This document shows, in pieces, positions 21,850 to 32,283 of a stretch of 64,000 bases of DNA. The notes under the pieces are model-generated. The model was not told where the DNA came from. It saw only the letters and a list, made by a program, of their open reading frames with translations, and did no database searches. This DNA comes from Chara braunii (lineage: Eukaryota; Streptophyta; Charophyceae; Charales; Characeae): NCBI GenBank assembly GCA_003427395.1, contig BFEA01000908.1, forward strand, positions 336,224 to 400,223. Direction: 5' to 3'. A program made the position numbers and the translations under genes. The number at the start of each line of letters is the position of its first letter. Position 1 is the first letter of the stretch.

Positions 21850-22985
21850 CCCGACCACATTCCGGGGAAGTCGAGCCGCTTTGCGGATGCCCTTTCGCGG
21901 CGTCCGGACCACTGCACCGCGGTCTACTCAACCTTCGAGATCGAGGACGACTTGGGGGACAGCTTCATCCGCGGCTATCAAGCCGACCCCGAGTTTCGCG
22001 ACAAGTACGGAAACTGTTCCTCTCCCAATCCGGCGCCTTCGCACTATCGGATCCAAGAGGGATACTTGATTCTTCACTCGCGGGGGAAGGATCTCCTTTG
22101 TGTGCCGCAAGATTCCCACTTGCGCACCCGGCTTTTTGGCGAGTTCCACGATGCCCCCACCTCCGGACACTTTGGAGTCAATCGCACAATTGGCCGACTA
22201 CACGCGCGATTTTGGTGGCCCAGTCTCCTCGACGACGTCACTCGCTATTGCGAGTCATGCGAAGTTTGCCGACGTTGCAAACCTCTCAATCATCGTCCTT
22301 ATGGCGAACTGCGACCATTGCCGGTCCCCTTGCGCCGAAGGGAAGCGACTGCCATGGATATCACCGGGTCGTTCCCCAAGCACAAGACGGGCGTCGATGG
22401 GATTCTCACGGTGGTTGACCGCCTCACCAAGTTTGCCATGTTCTTGCCTTGCCGCTATCACGCCAAAGCACCGGAGTTGGACGAGGTTCTCTACGCCGGT
22501 TGGATTCGAACCAAGGGTTACCCCAAGGAGATCGTCTGCGACCACGACACTCGGTTCACGTCCGATTTTTGGTTGGCGCTCATCAAGCGATGGGGCTCAT
22601 CCCTCAAGCCAAGTTCGGCTCGCCACCCCCAAACCGATGGCCAAACGGAGAGGGNAAGCCAAGTTCGGCTCGCCACCCCCAAACCGATGGCCAAACGGAG
22701 AGGGCACATCAGACCGCACAGGTCCTTCTTCGCACTCTCATCCGTCCCGACCAAAAGGATTGGGTCGAGCGGCTGCCGGATGTCGAGTTGGCTTACAACA
22801 CATCCATCCATCCGGCCATCGGGATGTCACCGTTTGAGTTTGAGCATGGCTCGCCGGTCAACTCTCCACTGGACACAATCATGCAACGGACGACCAAAGC
22901 GACAACCACCTTCTCTTCATTCGTCGGATGCAAGAGCTTATTGTCAAGGCACGCGGCCAAATGTCGAAGACGTAGCAACGTATGA
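21850..22985 (+). pseudogene. Gypsy integrase (with deleted RNase H upstream)
   Basis: This begins with the end of the RNase H/tether region (I-P-G-K-S-S-R-F-A-D-A-L-S-R-R-P-D). The integrase zinc-binding domain follows (F-H-D-A, G-H-F-G-V, then C-E-S-C-E-V-C), and then the catalytic core: D in A-M-D-I-T-G-S-F, D in V-C-D-H-D-T-R-F, E in Q-T-D-G-Q-T-E-R. The codons are clean to 22605. There a 49-base block is repeated on both sides of a single N (22655), and the frame shifts. Removing the 50-base insertion would bring the downstream frame into register, so this is most likely an assembly artefact. The core continues as A-Y-N-T-S-I-H-P to about 22985. Confidence 0.85.
22606..22704 (+). repeat. 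49-bp duplication flanking one N (assembly artefact)
   Basis: Bases 22606-22654 are identical to 22656-22704, with a single N at 22655. The 50-base excess explains the integrase frameshift. Confidence 0.9.
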
Positions 22986-23593
22986 GCCAACAGGCCAACC
23001 GCCAGCGTTTTCCTTGTCCATTCAGCGCCGACGACCTCGTATGGGTTTCCGCTGCAGAATTCAGCCTCGAACAAGACATCTCTCGCAAGCTCCTTCCGAA
23101 ATGGATGGGGCCTTGGCCGATCGAGGCACCCGCTGGGAACGCACCCGAAGGACCTTCATTCGCCATTAAGGTCCTCGCCCACTTGCCCATCAACCCGGTC
23201 TTTCACTGTTCCAAGTTGGCCCTCTACACGCCAGCGGAACTTGACGACTTTCCCGGGCGACGATCGCAAGACGCATCCTCGATGGACGGTTTCCAAGAGG
23301 TTGGCGACATCATATCCCATCGACATTACGGCAACAGGCCGACTGAATTTTTGGTCCACTTCGCATATTGCACCCATAAAGCTGACCGATGGCTGACTCG
23401 TGCGGAACTTCACGCAAGAGCACCCGATGCTCTCGCACGCTACGAGCAGAAGTTGAAAGGCAAGCTGGCATCTTCGGCTCCACGACGCACACGCTGTCGC
23501 ACTTTTTCCAGCCTAGCCACTTTGGGCGACCGGAAAGCCAATAGGCTGTCATGCAAGATTTTGTATGTGATTGCAATAAATAAAATAAATTAA
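22982..23593 (+). pseudogene. Integrase C-terminus with chromodomain-like module
   Basis: This follows the integrase core in another frame. It shows the D-D-L-V-W-V-S and L-P-K-W-M-G-P-W-P-I block (integrase C-terminal GPF/Y-like domain) and N-P-V-F-H-C-S-K-L. A chromodomain-like tail follows: V-G-D-I-I-S-H-R ... F-L-V-H-F-A ... W-L-T-R-A-E-L ... A-R-Y-E. Chromodomains in chromoviruses guide integration to modified chromatin. The module resembles the one at 62.16-62.36 kb. It ends at a TAA at about 23591, followed by AT-rich DNA. Confidence 0.75.
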
Positions 23594-23973
23594 ATAATGC
23601 AAATCCCTTCCTGTTGTGTGCGTCCGACTTCGAGCGAGACCTTTCAATTGAGATCTTCGCCGGTCCCCGGTCTTAGGAATCTTTTATTTTGATTCGGAAC
23701 AGCGGAGAATTAATACAAACAATAATCATAAAATTATGGGGTGCTATGCATGCATCAATTATGTCAATCTGATTTTGAGAACTGTGACAAAACGTCCACA
23801 ATGGCAATCATCAAGCAAGAATAATGCAGAAAAACAAAACTGACTAACTCGAACAAAACAGAGGCAATCGAGTGAGGGAAGAATGAAAACTCATAATAAG
23901 CTAGAAAGTACACGTGAATGAGCATGGTCAGCACCTCTCACGAGTTCTCACTCATCCCCCTAGTCAGTCTTTC
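23594..23973. other. AT-rich tail, no gene
   Basis: AT-rich DNA between the plus-strand gypsy and the minus-strand relic that starts at 23974. No LTR, polypurine tract or gene was recognised. Confidence 0.4.
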
Positions 23974-24636
23974 TCAATCTCTTTTCACTGATCTTCTCTG
24001 GTGCCGTAACCCACGCCCACGTACAATCTGAGACTGAGACTTCGTGACAAAAAAACACCTATAACGAGTGAGCTCTAAGCATGTCCATCCAAGGCACATG
24101 ACACGGTAGTTAACCATGGAGCAGAACTCCTCCCACAATGTAGGCAGCCCGTCCACTGAAAAGACTCTTCGTTTGAGGTAGGGATACTCAGTGGGCTCAG
24201 TCAACGCCTCAATGTCGATTACCGTCGGAGAGATGTACCTCTTTGCCAATCCAATCACATCCAGACAAGTCGTGCCATCTGTGAGAAGAGAAGGGACTGG
24301 AGGCCTAGGATAGTCAGTATAGAGCAAAGGCCCGTAGCCGCGGATCAGCGTAGTAGCACTCTCATCGAGCTCTCTCTCTCTCTGCTCAAGTTATTCAGTG
24401 ACTGAGATCCAGACTGGATCAAAAAGCTCATGAGTCTCCTTGCCTTTCTTCAGGTAAGGCCTCAGATCGTGGACAGTGCCATCAACAAAACTGGTCTGGA
24501 CAATGAAGATTGACAGATCTCCCTGTCTGAAACCAATGGCACTAACATACCGATAATGGATTGCCTCTTTGCATGAGATCCGATTGAGGCTGGCTAGTAC
24601 TGACTCTCTGACCGGAGCAGACTGAACTGTGCTCAT
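23974..24636 (-). pseudogene. Fifth copy of the unrecognised P-x-P-P domain
   Basis: Minus-strand ATG at 24636 (M-S-T-V-Q). The frame runs through one TAA (at 24391) and stays open in the same frame to 23974, about 220 codons. The first half has L-A-S-L-N-R-I-S, then V-H-D-L-R-P-Y-L-K-K, matching the Y-D-I-R-P-Y-V-K of the copy at 42.0-42.3 kb. The second half has a Glu/Arg-rich helix and Y-P-R-P-P-V-P, matching V-P-I-P-P-I-P. A tail of about 80 further residues (I-D-I-E-A-L-T ... W-E-E-F-C-S-M-V) is not seen in the others. No known family was recognised. It lies beside a relative of ORF E, as if it were a relic of the same module. Confidence 0.55.
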
Positions 24637-24800
24637 GAGTACTCTTGCCCGTACAAACTAACTAGATGATCCCTGAGTGGCTGCCAAACCGACCACGGGA
24701 AACTGATTGCTGAAAAATTGATTACTGAACTGATCACTAATAATAACTGATTGCTGAATGCCCAGATAAAGTGAGGTGTTCTTGTTCAGAGGCAAAACGC

Positions 24801-25055
24801 TCACAGTTGGCTGCCAACAGTCCTCCTTGCTTCCTCAACAGTACCCACCGAAGTTATGGTGGCACATAGTCTGTCGTTCTTATCATGCAAGTGGTACGTG
24901 TACTCGATTTTTGTATGGTTCCTCACGAGGGTCAGCGCATGTTCCATCATTGTAGTGGTCTGCTGATTGTATTCCTCAACTGCACTCTCCCTCCAGGTCT
25001 CTGCAGTGCTCTGATACAGCGAGCAGGAGACCCTAACTGCGTTGCTGCTGTCCAT
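24801..25055 (-). pseudogene. Relative of the small ORF E of the pre-gag array
   Basis: 84 codons on the minus strand. The C-terminal half (T-K-I-E-Y-T-Y ... R-L-C-A-T-I ... V-E-E-A-R-R-T-V-G-S-Q-L) aligns without gaps by eye with the C-terminal half of the ORF at 40148-40438 (T-E-I-S-Y-L-L ... V-S-L-A-R-R-I-S-S-G-L), including the position of the stop. It is upstream of the P-x-P-P copy on the same strand. Function unknown. Confidence 0.45.
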
Positions 25056-25329
25056 ACTCTCGTCGAATTCCCGCTACATCAGTTCACCCAACTCGAGGCG
25101 GGTGACTCTTGGATGATCTGGGTATGAAAAAACTTTTAGATAGATTGTTATTTCAAATAGTTGTTTCAGATTACCTTTTCTTGTTGTTGTTCCTGGTTGC
25201 TGTTCTCCGATGACCGTTCTCTGGAAACTGTTCTCAGTTGTCGTTTGCTTGCTGTTTGGTTACCAATTGACTGCTGCTATTGAGATTGCCGCTATGAAGG
25301 GTTGCTTCCAACTACTGACTGGTTGATGT

Positions 25330-25608
25330 TCTGAAAAACCGACTGGTTGCTATTCTGGAAACTGGCTGGTTACTGTTCTGGAAACTAGCTGGTTACTGTT
25401 CTGGAAACTGGCTGGTTATTGTTCTGATTAAAGTGTCAAAGTACTGTCCGATTGCTGTCTGATTGTCGCGTCTCCGCTGATCAAGAAGCTGATTGATTCG
25501 CTGATCAGAATGCTGATTGATTTTGATTAATTGTTGACTGAGAATCCCAAGTAACTCGGACTGTTGAATGCTGAACCGTAGATGACTAACACTGAGCTGA
25601 CTTCTCAA
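25330..25608 (-). pseudogene. Helical Gln-rich ORF with 23-bp tandem repeat
   Basis: A 71-codon minus-strand frame (25393-25608) is rich in Gln, Leu, Ile and Arg, as in a coiled coil (L-L-G-I-L-S-Q-Q-L-I-K-I-N-Q). It runs into tandem 23-base units (CTGGAAACTGGCTGGTTACTGTT at 25355, 25378 and 25401). On the minus strand these would encode Asn/Gln/Ser-rich repeats. No family was recognised; it may belong to the same relic as the two entries at 24 kb. Confidence 0.35.
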
Positions 25609-26058
25609 CTGTCGGATGCTTATCTGCTTGAAGAAGTTTAATTGAATGTGGTCCGTGCACAGTTTGGGTGAGAGTGGTTACATTGAGCTGCCAATTTATT
25701 GGTTCGCATGACATAGTGCGAACGAGATGGGCTGCACTGTTTTGATGAGTGCTCGCAGGCTCAGGTATTTGCTAAATTGCAGTGAACTTGATTCAGGTAC
25801 CACGGAGCTCATACGAGCTTTGCCCTAGCCTGCTCTATAGTCTCCAGTCAGGAGCTGGCACTGTGTAATTTGCCATCATGCCCGTAGAAGTAGACCACGT
25901 ACTCAATGTACACTTCACCTTTCACCATCTAGACAGCGTACTCGCATTGAACTTTTCTATGAAGTTTCATGTCTTGGTATGCTTTTTCTTCCCATCCTTC
26001 CTCTTTGTCTCTGTCAGACCTGGACTTCACTACCAAGACTTTATCGCCCCTCATAGGG

Positions 26059-26303
26059 NNNNNNNNNNNNNNNNNNNNNNNNNNNNNNNNNNNNNNNNNN
26101 NNNNNNNNNNNNNNNNNNNNNNNNNNNNNNNNNNNNNNNNNNNNNNNNNNNNNNNNNNNNNNNNNNNNNNNNNNNNNNNNNNNNNNNNNNNNNNNNNNNN
26201 NNNNNNNNNNNNNNNNNNNNNNNNNNNNNNNNNNNNNNNNNNNNNNNNNNNNNNNNNNNNNNNNNNNNNNNNNNNNNNNNNNNNNNNNNNNNNNNNNNNN
26301 NNN
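26059..26303. other. Assembly gap (245 N)
   Basis: A run of N. Open frames that cross it are meaningless. Confidence 1.
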
Positions 26304-29057
26304 AGTAAAGGCCTTCACCAGCAAGCTGCTTTTGGATAGCTCAGGTCATAGTGGACCCATCTCTGAGCGGATGATGATTAGCACGAGGACTGAGCTTTTT
26401 TCCGAGCCCTGATGATAGGTGGTTTGAAAGGTCACTCACTGATTGCCCTTAGCATTGGCTAAGTAATGATCTGTCCTTGTGGCAGGAAAGCACGAACCAC
26501 GCCGAGCTTTACACCACTCTAGTTACAGTATATTCCCGGATAGGAGGGTACTCTTGGGGGTTCTGTTAGGACTGATGTCTGGGCCCCTTACCAATCAATC
26601 ACACTGGGTACCCCAGCCTCAGTTGTACGATTCAAATTGCACTGTTCATTTAGCACGGCTCGTCACAGGTTCATTGAAAGATCAGGGCACTTGTTCCTGA
26701 CTACTCTCATAAGTTATGAGCACAAAGGCATGCGTGTTTTAGTTATGACACTTCTGTCTGTGAGACCAGGTCTGTGCTCTCACACGAGAAGAGGACCCAA
26801 AACATTGAATTACTGAGAGTAGCCCTATAGTAGCACAGTCTACCTATGAAAAGTTATACCCCGCTCACTCAACCCGAGCATTTCCGGTTCTCCCACAGCA
26901 GGATACTCAGAGCGGTTCTTGAGGATGCATGCTTCCGACTATACGTTCTCACGACTCACATATAACACAGTCTAATCATACATCATCCCTTAAAACAGGA
27001 AATAACCCTTTAATCACTCTCGAGTAGGAGTTTTGCAAGGAGATAAGAAATTCGCCTTAACACTACCTTCCTTTTTCCCATCTGTCGGGCAGAGTGTGGA
27101 TCGAGTACGCATCAATCCATTGGACCCTCAACCATTCTAGATCAAAGCGCCAGTACTAAGTTTACACCCTCGCTGTGATCGATCGTACGGATCTGATTAC
27201 AACACAACAAGGCTAAACTCGTCACCGCTTCCCACTTATGAATGAATACAAGGTCATCATCAAAACTTCAATCAATCTTAACGGTTTTCCCAGCCTAGGT
27301 CCATCACTCTTGGCTGTGAGGGCCTAGAAATAGAAAGAGCAAAAGGAAGAAAATTTAGACAGTTCACAAGAATAGTGACTTTAAGTTCCAAAGCAACGCT
27401 GATCATTAATCCCTATACTCTCCCATCGAACACCATCCTACGCCATGATAACTCATACTCCTAAACTCTCTTGTTACTCAAGGCTCGATAAGTGATTACA
27501 ACACGCACGGGCGAACAACATGATTCGTTGAGTCCAATGACAAAAATAACAGCGCATACAGAAGTGACAATTTTTATTCATCAACCTTAGAGATTGCTCA
27601 GCCTCGTCCTACACAGCCTCGTAACCTCACCCTTGCTATGCACCGCAAAGCTAAAACTTACTTTTTAGTCCCTCGTTTAGACCAGCACTTCGCTTACTCT
27701 GTCGCACTTCTCATGCAAACTTGAACAGTGTCATGCCGTCCCTGCACCATCAGGCTTGGCTTACCCTGCGGGGGGTGCGTTGCCGTTGCTTGTCTCTGAC
27801 ACAGTCACCTGCACTCCCCATCTTCACCAGGTCATATCAATCAACTTGTATTACTACATCAAGAGCGGGTAGAGTTGTTATTACACATTCTCACCAGTGA
27901 CATCAACAAAAACGTTTACTCCCTCCTGACCAAGAAAACCCAACCGTCACGCCCTTTCATTACTCATTCAGGGCGAGTAGATATCACCACCCTACCGCTT
28001 ACGGGGTTACATCCCGTTAGCAAGGCGAGAGAATTTTCCTCGGGGCAGACGATACTGATCGAAATCAAGGTACAGTTCACTTCACTCATCTTACTTCCGC
28101 ACGCGATCCACCATAAAGTTGGTTCCCCGCCAGCAATGCAAAAGTGCCTTCTCACGAAGTTCGAGTTTAACATACTCATACTTTGGAGAGACTTATGAAA
28201 GTCAAAGGCACTCTTCACGCTGAGTGTCAATCCATACTCACTTTTCTCGTGAGCTTGCGCCGTAACTACTTGGCGAGTGAGTGAGAAAGCGCTCCGAGAC
28301 AAGTCTTTGGCGGGACGCGCAAGAAGATACCAAGACTGGTCACTCTGACAAAATGCACAAGAAGACTTGCCGAGGCTGGTCACTCTGATGAAAATGTGCA
28401 AGAGGACTTGCCGCGACTTATCAGATACTGGGTGCCCTGAACGAGCGTGGAAGCAGCGATTGACGTTTTCCGTATCCAGCGAAATCGCCCTCTGCTCCTC
28501 TATACCTCTACACCGCCTCTTCCCTTCGTTGGCCTCCTCCTCGCTCATCCCTGGTTGCCACGTGTATTCCGTGAGTCACGTTTTGATCACTCACACTCTA
28601 GAGTTCGAGCATCGTTCGCATCATCGCTCACGTGCTGCGCTGGCGCTTTTCCTTCGTGCGTGAGCATGCCACGTGTAGGCTGAGCACACATGTCCTAACT
28701 TCATGCTCTGTCCCGCTCTCTAAGAACCCACTTGTTTATCCACCTCTCCGACTAGTGCAGCAGGCTCTCGCCACATACTCGTGTCTACCAGCAGTTTGAC
28801 ATCAACCACATTGCACTCTCTTTCTCCCCCTTTCTCTTCGTGGCGATCAGCAAACGCGCACGCCATACGTAAGCATGGCAGCAGCTTTCTTCACCTGTCC
28901 TCGCGTTCCGTTCTCGCCTTTTTTTTTTCGTCTCTCTCGTTCACCTTCTTGACGCGCACGTGCAGGACGAGCATCTCCCCATGTGCCAGCCCCACGACAC
29001 TTGCCTCTCCGTTTTCGAGTTCAGCTCGCCCCCCGTTGACCTCAGGGCGCCGGATTT
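26304..29057. other. Gene-free repeat-derived stretch
   Basis: I see no gene or transposon domain. Included is a 41-bp tandem duplication (28331-28413). Short open frames such as 27964-28548 (-) lack any recognisable motif. Confidence 0.4.
28331..28413 (+). repeat. 41-bp tandem duplication
   Basis: CTGGTCACTCTGA-x-AAAATG-GCAAGA-GACTTGCCG occurs twice, at 28331-28372 and 28373-28413. Confidence 0.8.
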
Positions 29058-29579
29058 TCACACTCGTCCTTTCCCTCTGCCGCGTTCCTCTCCCGTCCCG
29101 CGGCCTCTGGGCGCCAGTTGCCGAGAGCTGGCCTCGGGTCCCTGCTCCACTGGCTTCACTGCTCGGTGATGCCTCTCGATCTCGCCTGGTCTATTCCAGG
29201 ACCTGAGATCCGTCTCCTGATCTGCATCACTCATCTCGCTTTCTCCTCCTGAGTCCCTGTCCTGGTGGATCTGTTCCAGGTCTGCCGTGTCCATCGAGGT
29301 CTCAGTCTCGTGATAGGCCACGGTTATCCGTAGCCTTGCCGTCACTCCGTCCCGTCTGCAACGTCTCTCAGCCCGGTCTCTCGCCTCCGAAATCGCGTCC
29401 TGTAACTTCGAGTTAGTCCGCATTTCCCCTTCTCTTGCTCCCTCCACGTTAATCTTCAGTACCAGCTCATCTCCACCGTCATAGTTGAGTATGACAGTGA
29501 TCCAGGGTCCTTCCCCGGACACGGGCTTCCAACGGGCCTGGTGATACCAGTACCCTGGTCTATACCCATGCAACGCCAT
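29058..29579 (-). CDS. Unrecognised 173-codon ORF
   Basis: ATG at 29577-29579; the only long, unbroken frame in this region. Residues ~35-47 are strand-like (D-E-L-V-L-K-I-N-V), ~60-80 form a charged helix (A-I-S-E-A-R-D-R-A-E-R-R-C-R-R), and ~83-92 are strand-like again (A-R-L-R-I-T-V-A-Y). The C-terminal 70 residues are acidic, then Arg/Gly-rich, and end in R-G-R-G-K-G-R-V. The layout recalls an RNA-binding gag or pre-gag protein, but this is impression only. It is GC-richer than its neighbours. It could be noise. Confidence 0.3.
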   Translation of the reverse strand: MALHGYRPGYWYHQARWKPVSGEGPWITVILNYDGGDELVLKINVEGAREGEMRTNSKLQDAISEARDRAERRCRRDGVTARLRITVAYHETETSMDTADLEQIHQDRDSGGESEMSDADQETDLRSWNRPGEIERHHRAVKPVEQGPEASSRQLAPRGRGTGEERGRGKGRV

Positions 29580-31809
29580 GGCTTTCGCTCAGAATAGACA
29601 ATCCTGTCTCCAGGAACAGGCACTCGGTTCGCACAGGCACCCACTACCCCTGACTTATTGGTCTCAAGCTAGTTGCGCCAGCACACGAGGTAGCCAGCTG
29701 ATGCACTTTAACTGGCCGCCAGATAGCCAGCACTAGCGCTCCGGAGCGGGTGATGGCTAACAAGGCTTAGATCCGTCAGGAACAGAGGACCTCAGCGAGC
29801 CACCACCGCCCTACTCGCAACACGACAGCCTCACTCGCTTGCCGGAAGACCCAAGGGCTCCCTCTTTTATAAAACTTCGAAAAGCTGCGATCCCGGCGTG
29901 TTGAAGAAAACTCAAATAATAATTTTAAATATTTTTATATAAAAAAAATAAAATACAAATATTCTCAAACAATTTTTTTTTTTAAGGGTCAGCATTCGTA
30001 ACTCAATAGTCGTAGTACAGACGAGACCCCTTGCTACTGTCACCTTCAGGACTCCGCAACGCTACTACTGACCAACGGCGACTGAGACGGTCCCATAACG
30101 GGATACCGACCACTTGTTTCCTTCCTATTAAAAACACCAGAATGATACCCCTAATGGGTACCCACGTCCGATGGCAAGGAGGGGGTTTATGACCCTCTAT
30201 AGGGGGTGATATTCCTCCTACCAATGCGGCCGCGGTTCGCCCTCCTTTTGGGGTCCAACTGCGCGGCACGGTCGGCTCTCTTTCCCAGATGATACAAGAG
30301 GGCCAACTCGGATCGCAACTCCAAATTTGGACCGTTGGCCTTCCCGCAAAATGACAAAAGGAAAAAGAAGGGCCACGTCTGAAAACCGGTAAAGTAATAA
30401 TGATAATAATAATAAATAATAATAATTACGAGAAAAAAGAACGGTGCTTCAAGTCTCCTTCGTGCCACTGCTTCGCCTGGATAGCGGTGCAAGTCCATGC
30501 ACAAGCCCAAAACCCGATTTTTATCCTTACCCCTTTTCTTTCCTTTTCACACTTCCATTTTTAAGCCCACTGTATCTGCCCTACAGTACAACTACTGGGG
30601 GTCCTACCACGTGGAGTCTAGACGCGCAGGCCCGATACAGATGGCATTCGAAGGGTTGGGGCCTGCTTAGGCCACAACATCACCGCCCAAACTCGACACC
30701 CGAACCGTTAGCCCCCCTATAAATAGAGAAGAACCGCNTCAAGATATCAGCTGATAAAGATATAATAATGATAATAAATATAATAAATAACAACTCTGAG
30801 NGAGACGTAACGACGAACAACTATAGAACGTCGATTTTTCTCGATTAGCTGCCATCAGTTCACATAGACCAGGTTCTCAACTGTCATTTATTTTCCTTTT
30901 TGCATTCNCGCTTTTACTTTTATTTTNCTAGCCTTGTTTCTCTACGACAGTGACCACTGGTCTATGTACCTAACCCATAACTCAGTAGAGGGNCGATTGN
31001 CGCGCAGTTGAAAAGACTGAGCCAGCCCTCTCACCCCCGCGTCCCAGGGCGAACCCGGCGGCTACCACGGCCACAGGCCGGTTGTGCTCTGCTGTACNGC
31101 AGGGTGCCGAGTCTGCGTGGACCAATGGAAGTCCTGTGGCGCACCCCACCCCTTTTGCTGAGGGCTACACCACCGGGGCCTGTCCACGCCGAGAGACAAC
31201 CCAGGCACCAGAGCAGGAAACTGGTACTATGCAGAGACCTGGTACACAGGAGGGCCGGGACACCGTGCCCTCCGACATAATACCAAACCCCCACCCAGCG
31301 TCCCCGCTGGGTCGGAANGAGAAGTTTCAATATAAAAACAGTGCAACCCAATATGCTCTCATTCATTTCCTTTGTGGCTTGAGGCGATTTCCANACTACC
31401 GTTTCTTTTGCGCTAGCTAATTCTTCACATTTCTCATAGCGTTCGTACTTCCCTGAGCACACCTTCTTTCTTTGCGCTCGTCTTCCTTTTCTACGTTCAC
31501 CTCCTCCTCAAGTGTTCATCCTCACTCTCTGCGCTAACTATCTTCCTCTGCGCTAGGTTTCTTTCTCTGCGCTAGCTATCTCTCTTTTGCTCTAGGTTCC
31601 TTTTTCTGAGCTAACCATCTCTCTTTGCGCTAGGTTTCACGTGGGATGTTGTGGTCCTCCTCAGCTAAGCGCAGTTATTTTNCCTATTTTACCCAGTTTT
31701 CTTCTACTTCTACTTTACGGATCCATCTCTCCCATCATAATCTTTGCTCGCACAGCCTTCTCAGTCATAGCCTTTGGTGCTAGACCCNCCCCCCTCCTTC
31801 ACGTGCACC
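29580..31809. other. Gene-free, low-quality stretch
   Basis: No gene recognised. Scattered single Ns occur at 30738, 30801, 30908, 30927, 30993, 31000, 31098, 31318, 31394, 31682 and 31788. TAA/ATA-rich runs lie near 29910-29980 and 30395-30430. A ~19-bp array lies at 31531-31640. Confidence 0.5.
31531..31640 (+). repeat. ~19-bp tandem array (GCGCTAGGTTTCTTTCTCT)
   Basis: Six units have anchors GCGCTA or variants at 31531, 31550, 31569, 31588, 31608 and 31627. The period is 19-20 bases. Confidence 0.8.
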
Positions 31810-32283
31810 ATGCCTGAGGCACGCCGCGGTCAAGGTAGAGGAAGGGGAGGTAGAACAGGAAAGGCCAAAGAGGAGTCACCGGTAAGGACACGGCGCTCCT
31901 ATAGTTCAGAGGAGGAGGAGGAGGAGGAAGAACCAAGAGGCTTCGTGCATCCAAGGTCCTATACACGTTATCCATCATTAGGGTGGTACGAGAAGACTCC
32001 ATCCCCTGACAGGATGGAATACCTTCATAAGAAATTTGATGCGCGCTATAGTACCCCCAGTGCTTCTTCTCCCGCTTACATCCCTAGGGCTCCTTCTACT
32101 CCAGCCGTAAGCAAGGCCACAGTGCCGGCCCCGCCTCCTTCTGTCTCATCCGTCGTCTCTTCACTCCATCATCCCAATCACTGCATTCTCTTCAGCATTT
32201 TCTTTCTTCTCTTTCTTTTCCAGTTTGAACTCATGGCTGTCTTTTATGTTCTATATAAGCGCGACTTCTTCTCCGCTTTCTGA
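31810..32283 (+). CDS. Hypothetical ORF: Arg/Gly-rich start, acidic run, possible intron
   Basis: ATG at 31810 (M-P-E-A-R-R-G-Q-G-R-G-R-G-G). An RGG-like basic start is followed by a run of eight Glu, an aromatic stretch (Y-T-R-Y-P-S-L-G-W-Y) and a Pro/Ser/Ala-rich segment. From residue 100 the frame becomes hydrophobic and pyrimidine-rich. A good donor (GTAAGC, 32107) and acceptor (polypyrimidine tract ending TTTTCCAG, 32223) flank that part, a 117-base in-frame intron candidate. It may be the N-terminus of an element gag or a host fragment. I do not recognise a family and cannot show it is expressed. Confidence 0.35.
   Translation: MPEARRGQGRGRGGRTGKAKEESPVRTRRSYSSEEEEEEEEPRGFVHPRSYTRYPSLGWYEKTPSPDRMEYLHKKFDARYSTPSASSPAYIPRAPSTPAVSKATVPAPPPSVSSVVSSLHHPNHCILFSIFFLLFLFQFELMAVFYVLYKRDFFSAF

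Larger units (their letters stand above)
15613..23600 (+). mobile_element. Ty3/gypsy element with chromodomain-like end, internally deleted
   Basis: An LTR retrotransposon with putative 5' LTR (about 15613-16959), primer binding site (16964), long low-complexity leader (16976-18368), gag (18369-19888), and pol with protease, RT, integrase and a chromodomain-like C-terminus (20234-23593). The RNase H domain is gone. I found no polypurine tract and no matching 3' LTR after 23600, so the 3' end is probably truncated. Three single Ns and one one-base gap lie inside pol. Confidence 0.75.

Noticed and set aside
21308-22545. Antisense and alternate-frame ORFs over the gypsy RT and integrase
   Set aside because: The motif-bearing frame is unambiguous; the others are by-products of GC-rich coding sequence.
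25878-26412. ORFs crossing the N gap
   Set aside because: They consist mostly of unknown residues and are meaningless.
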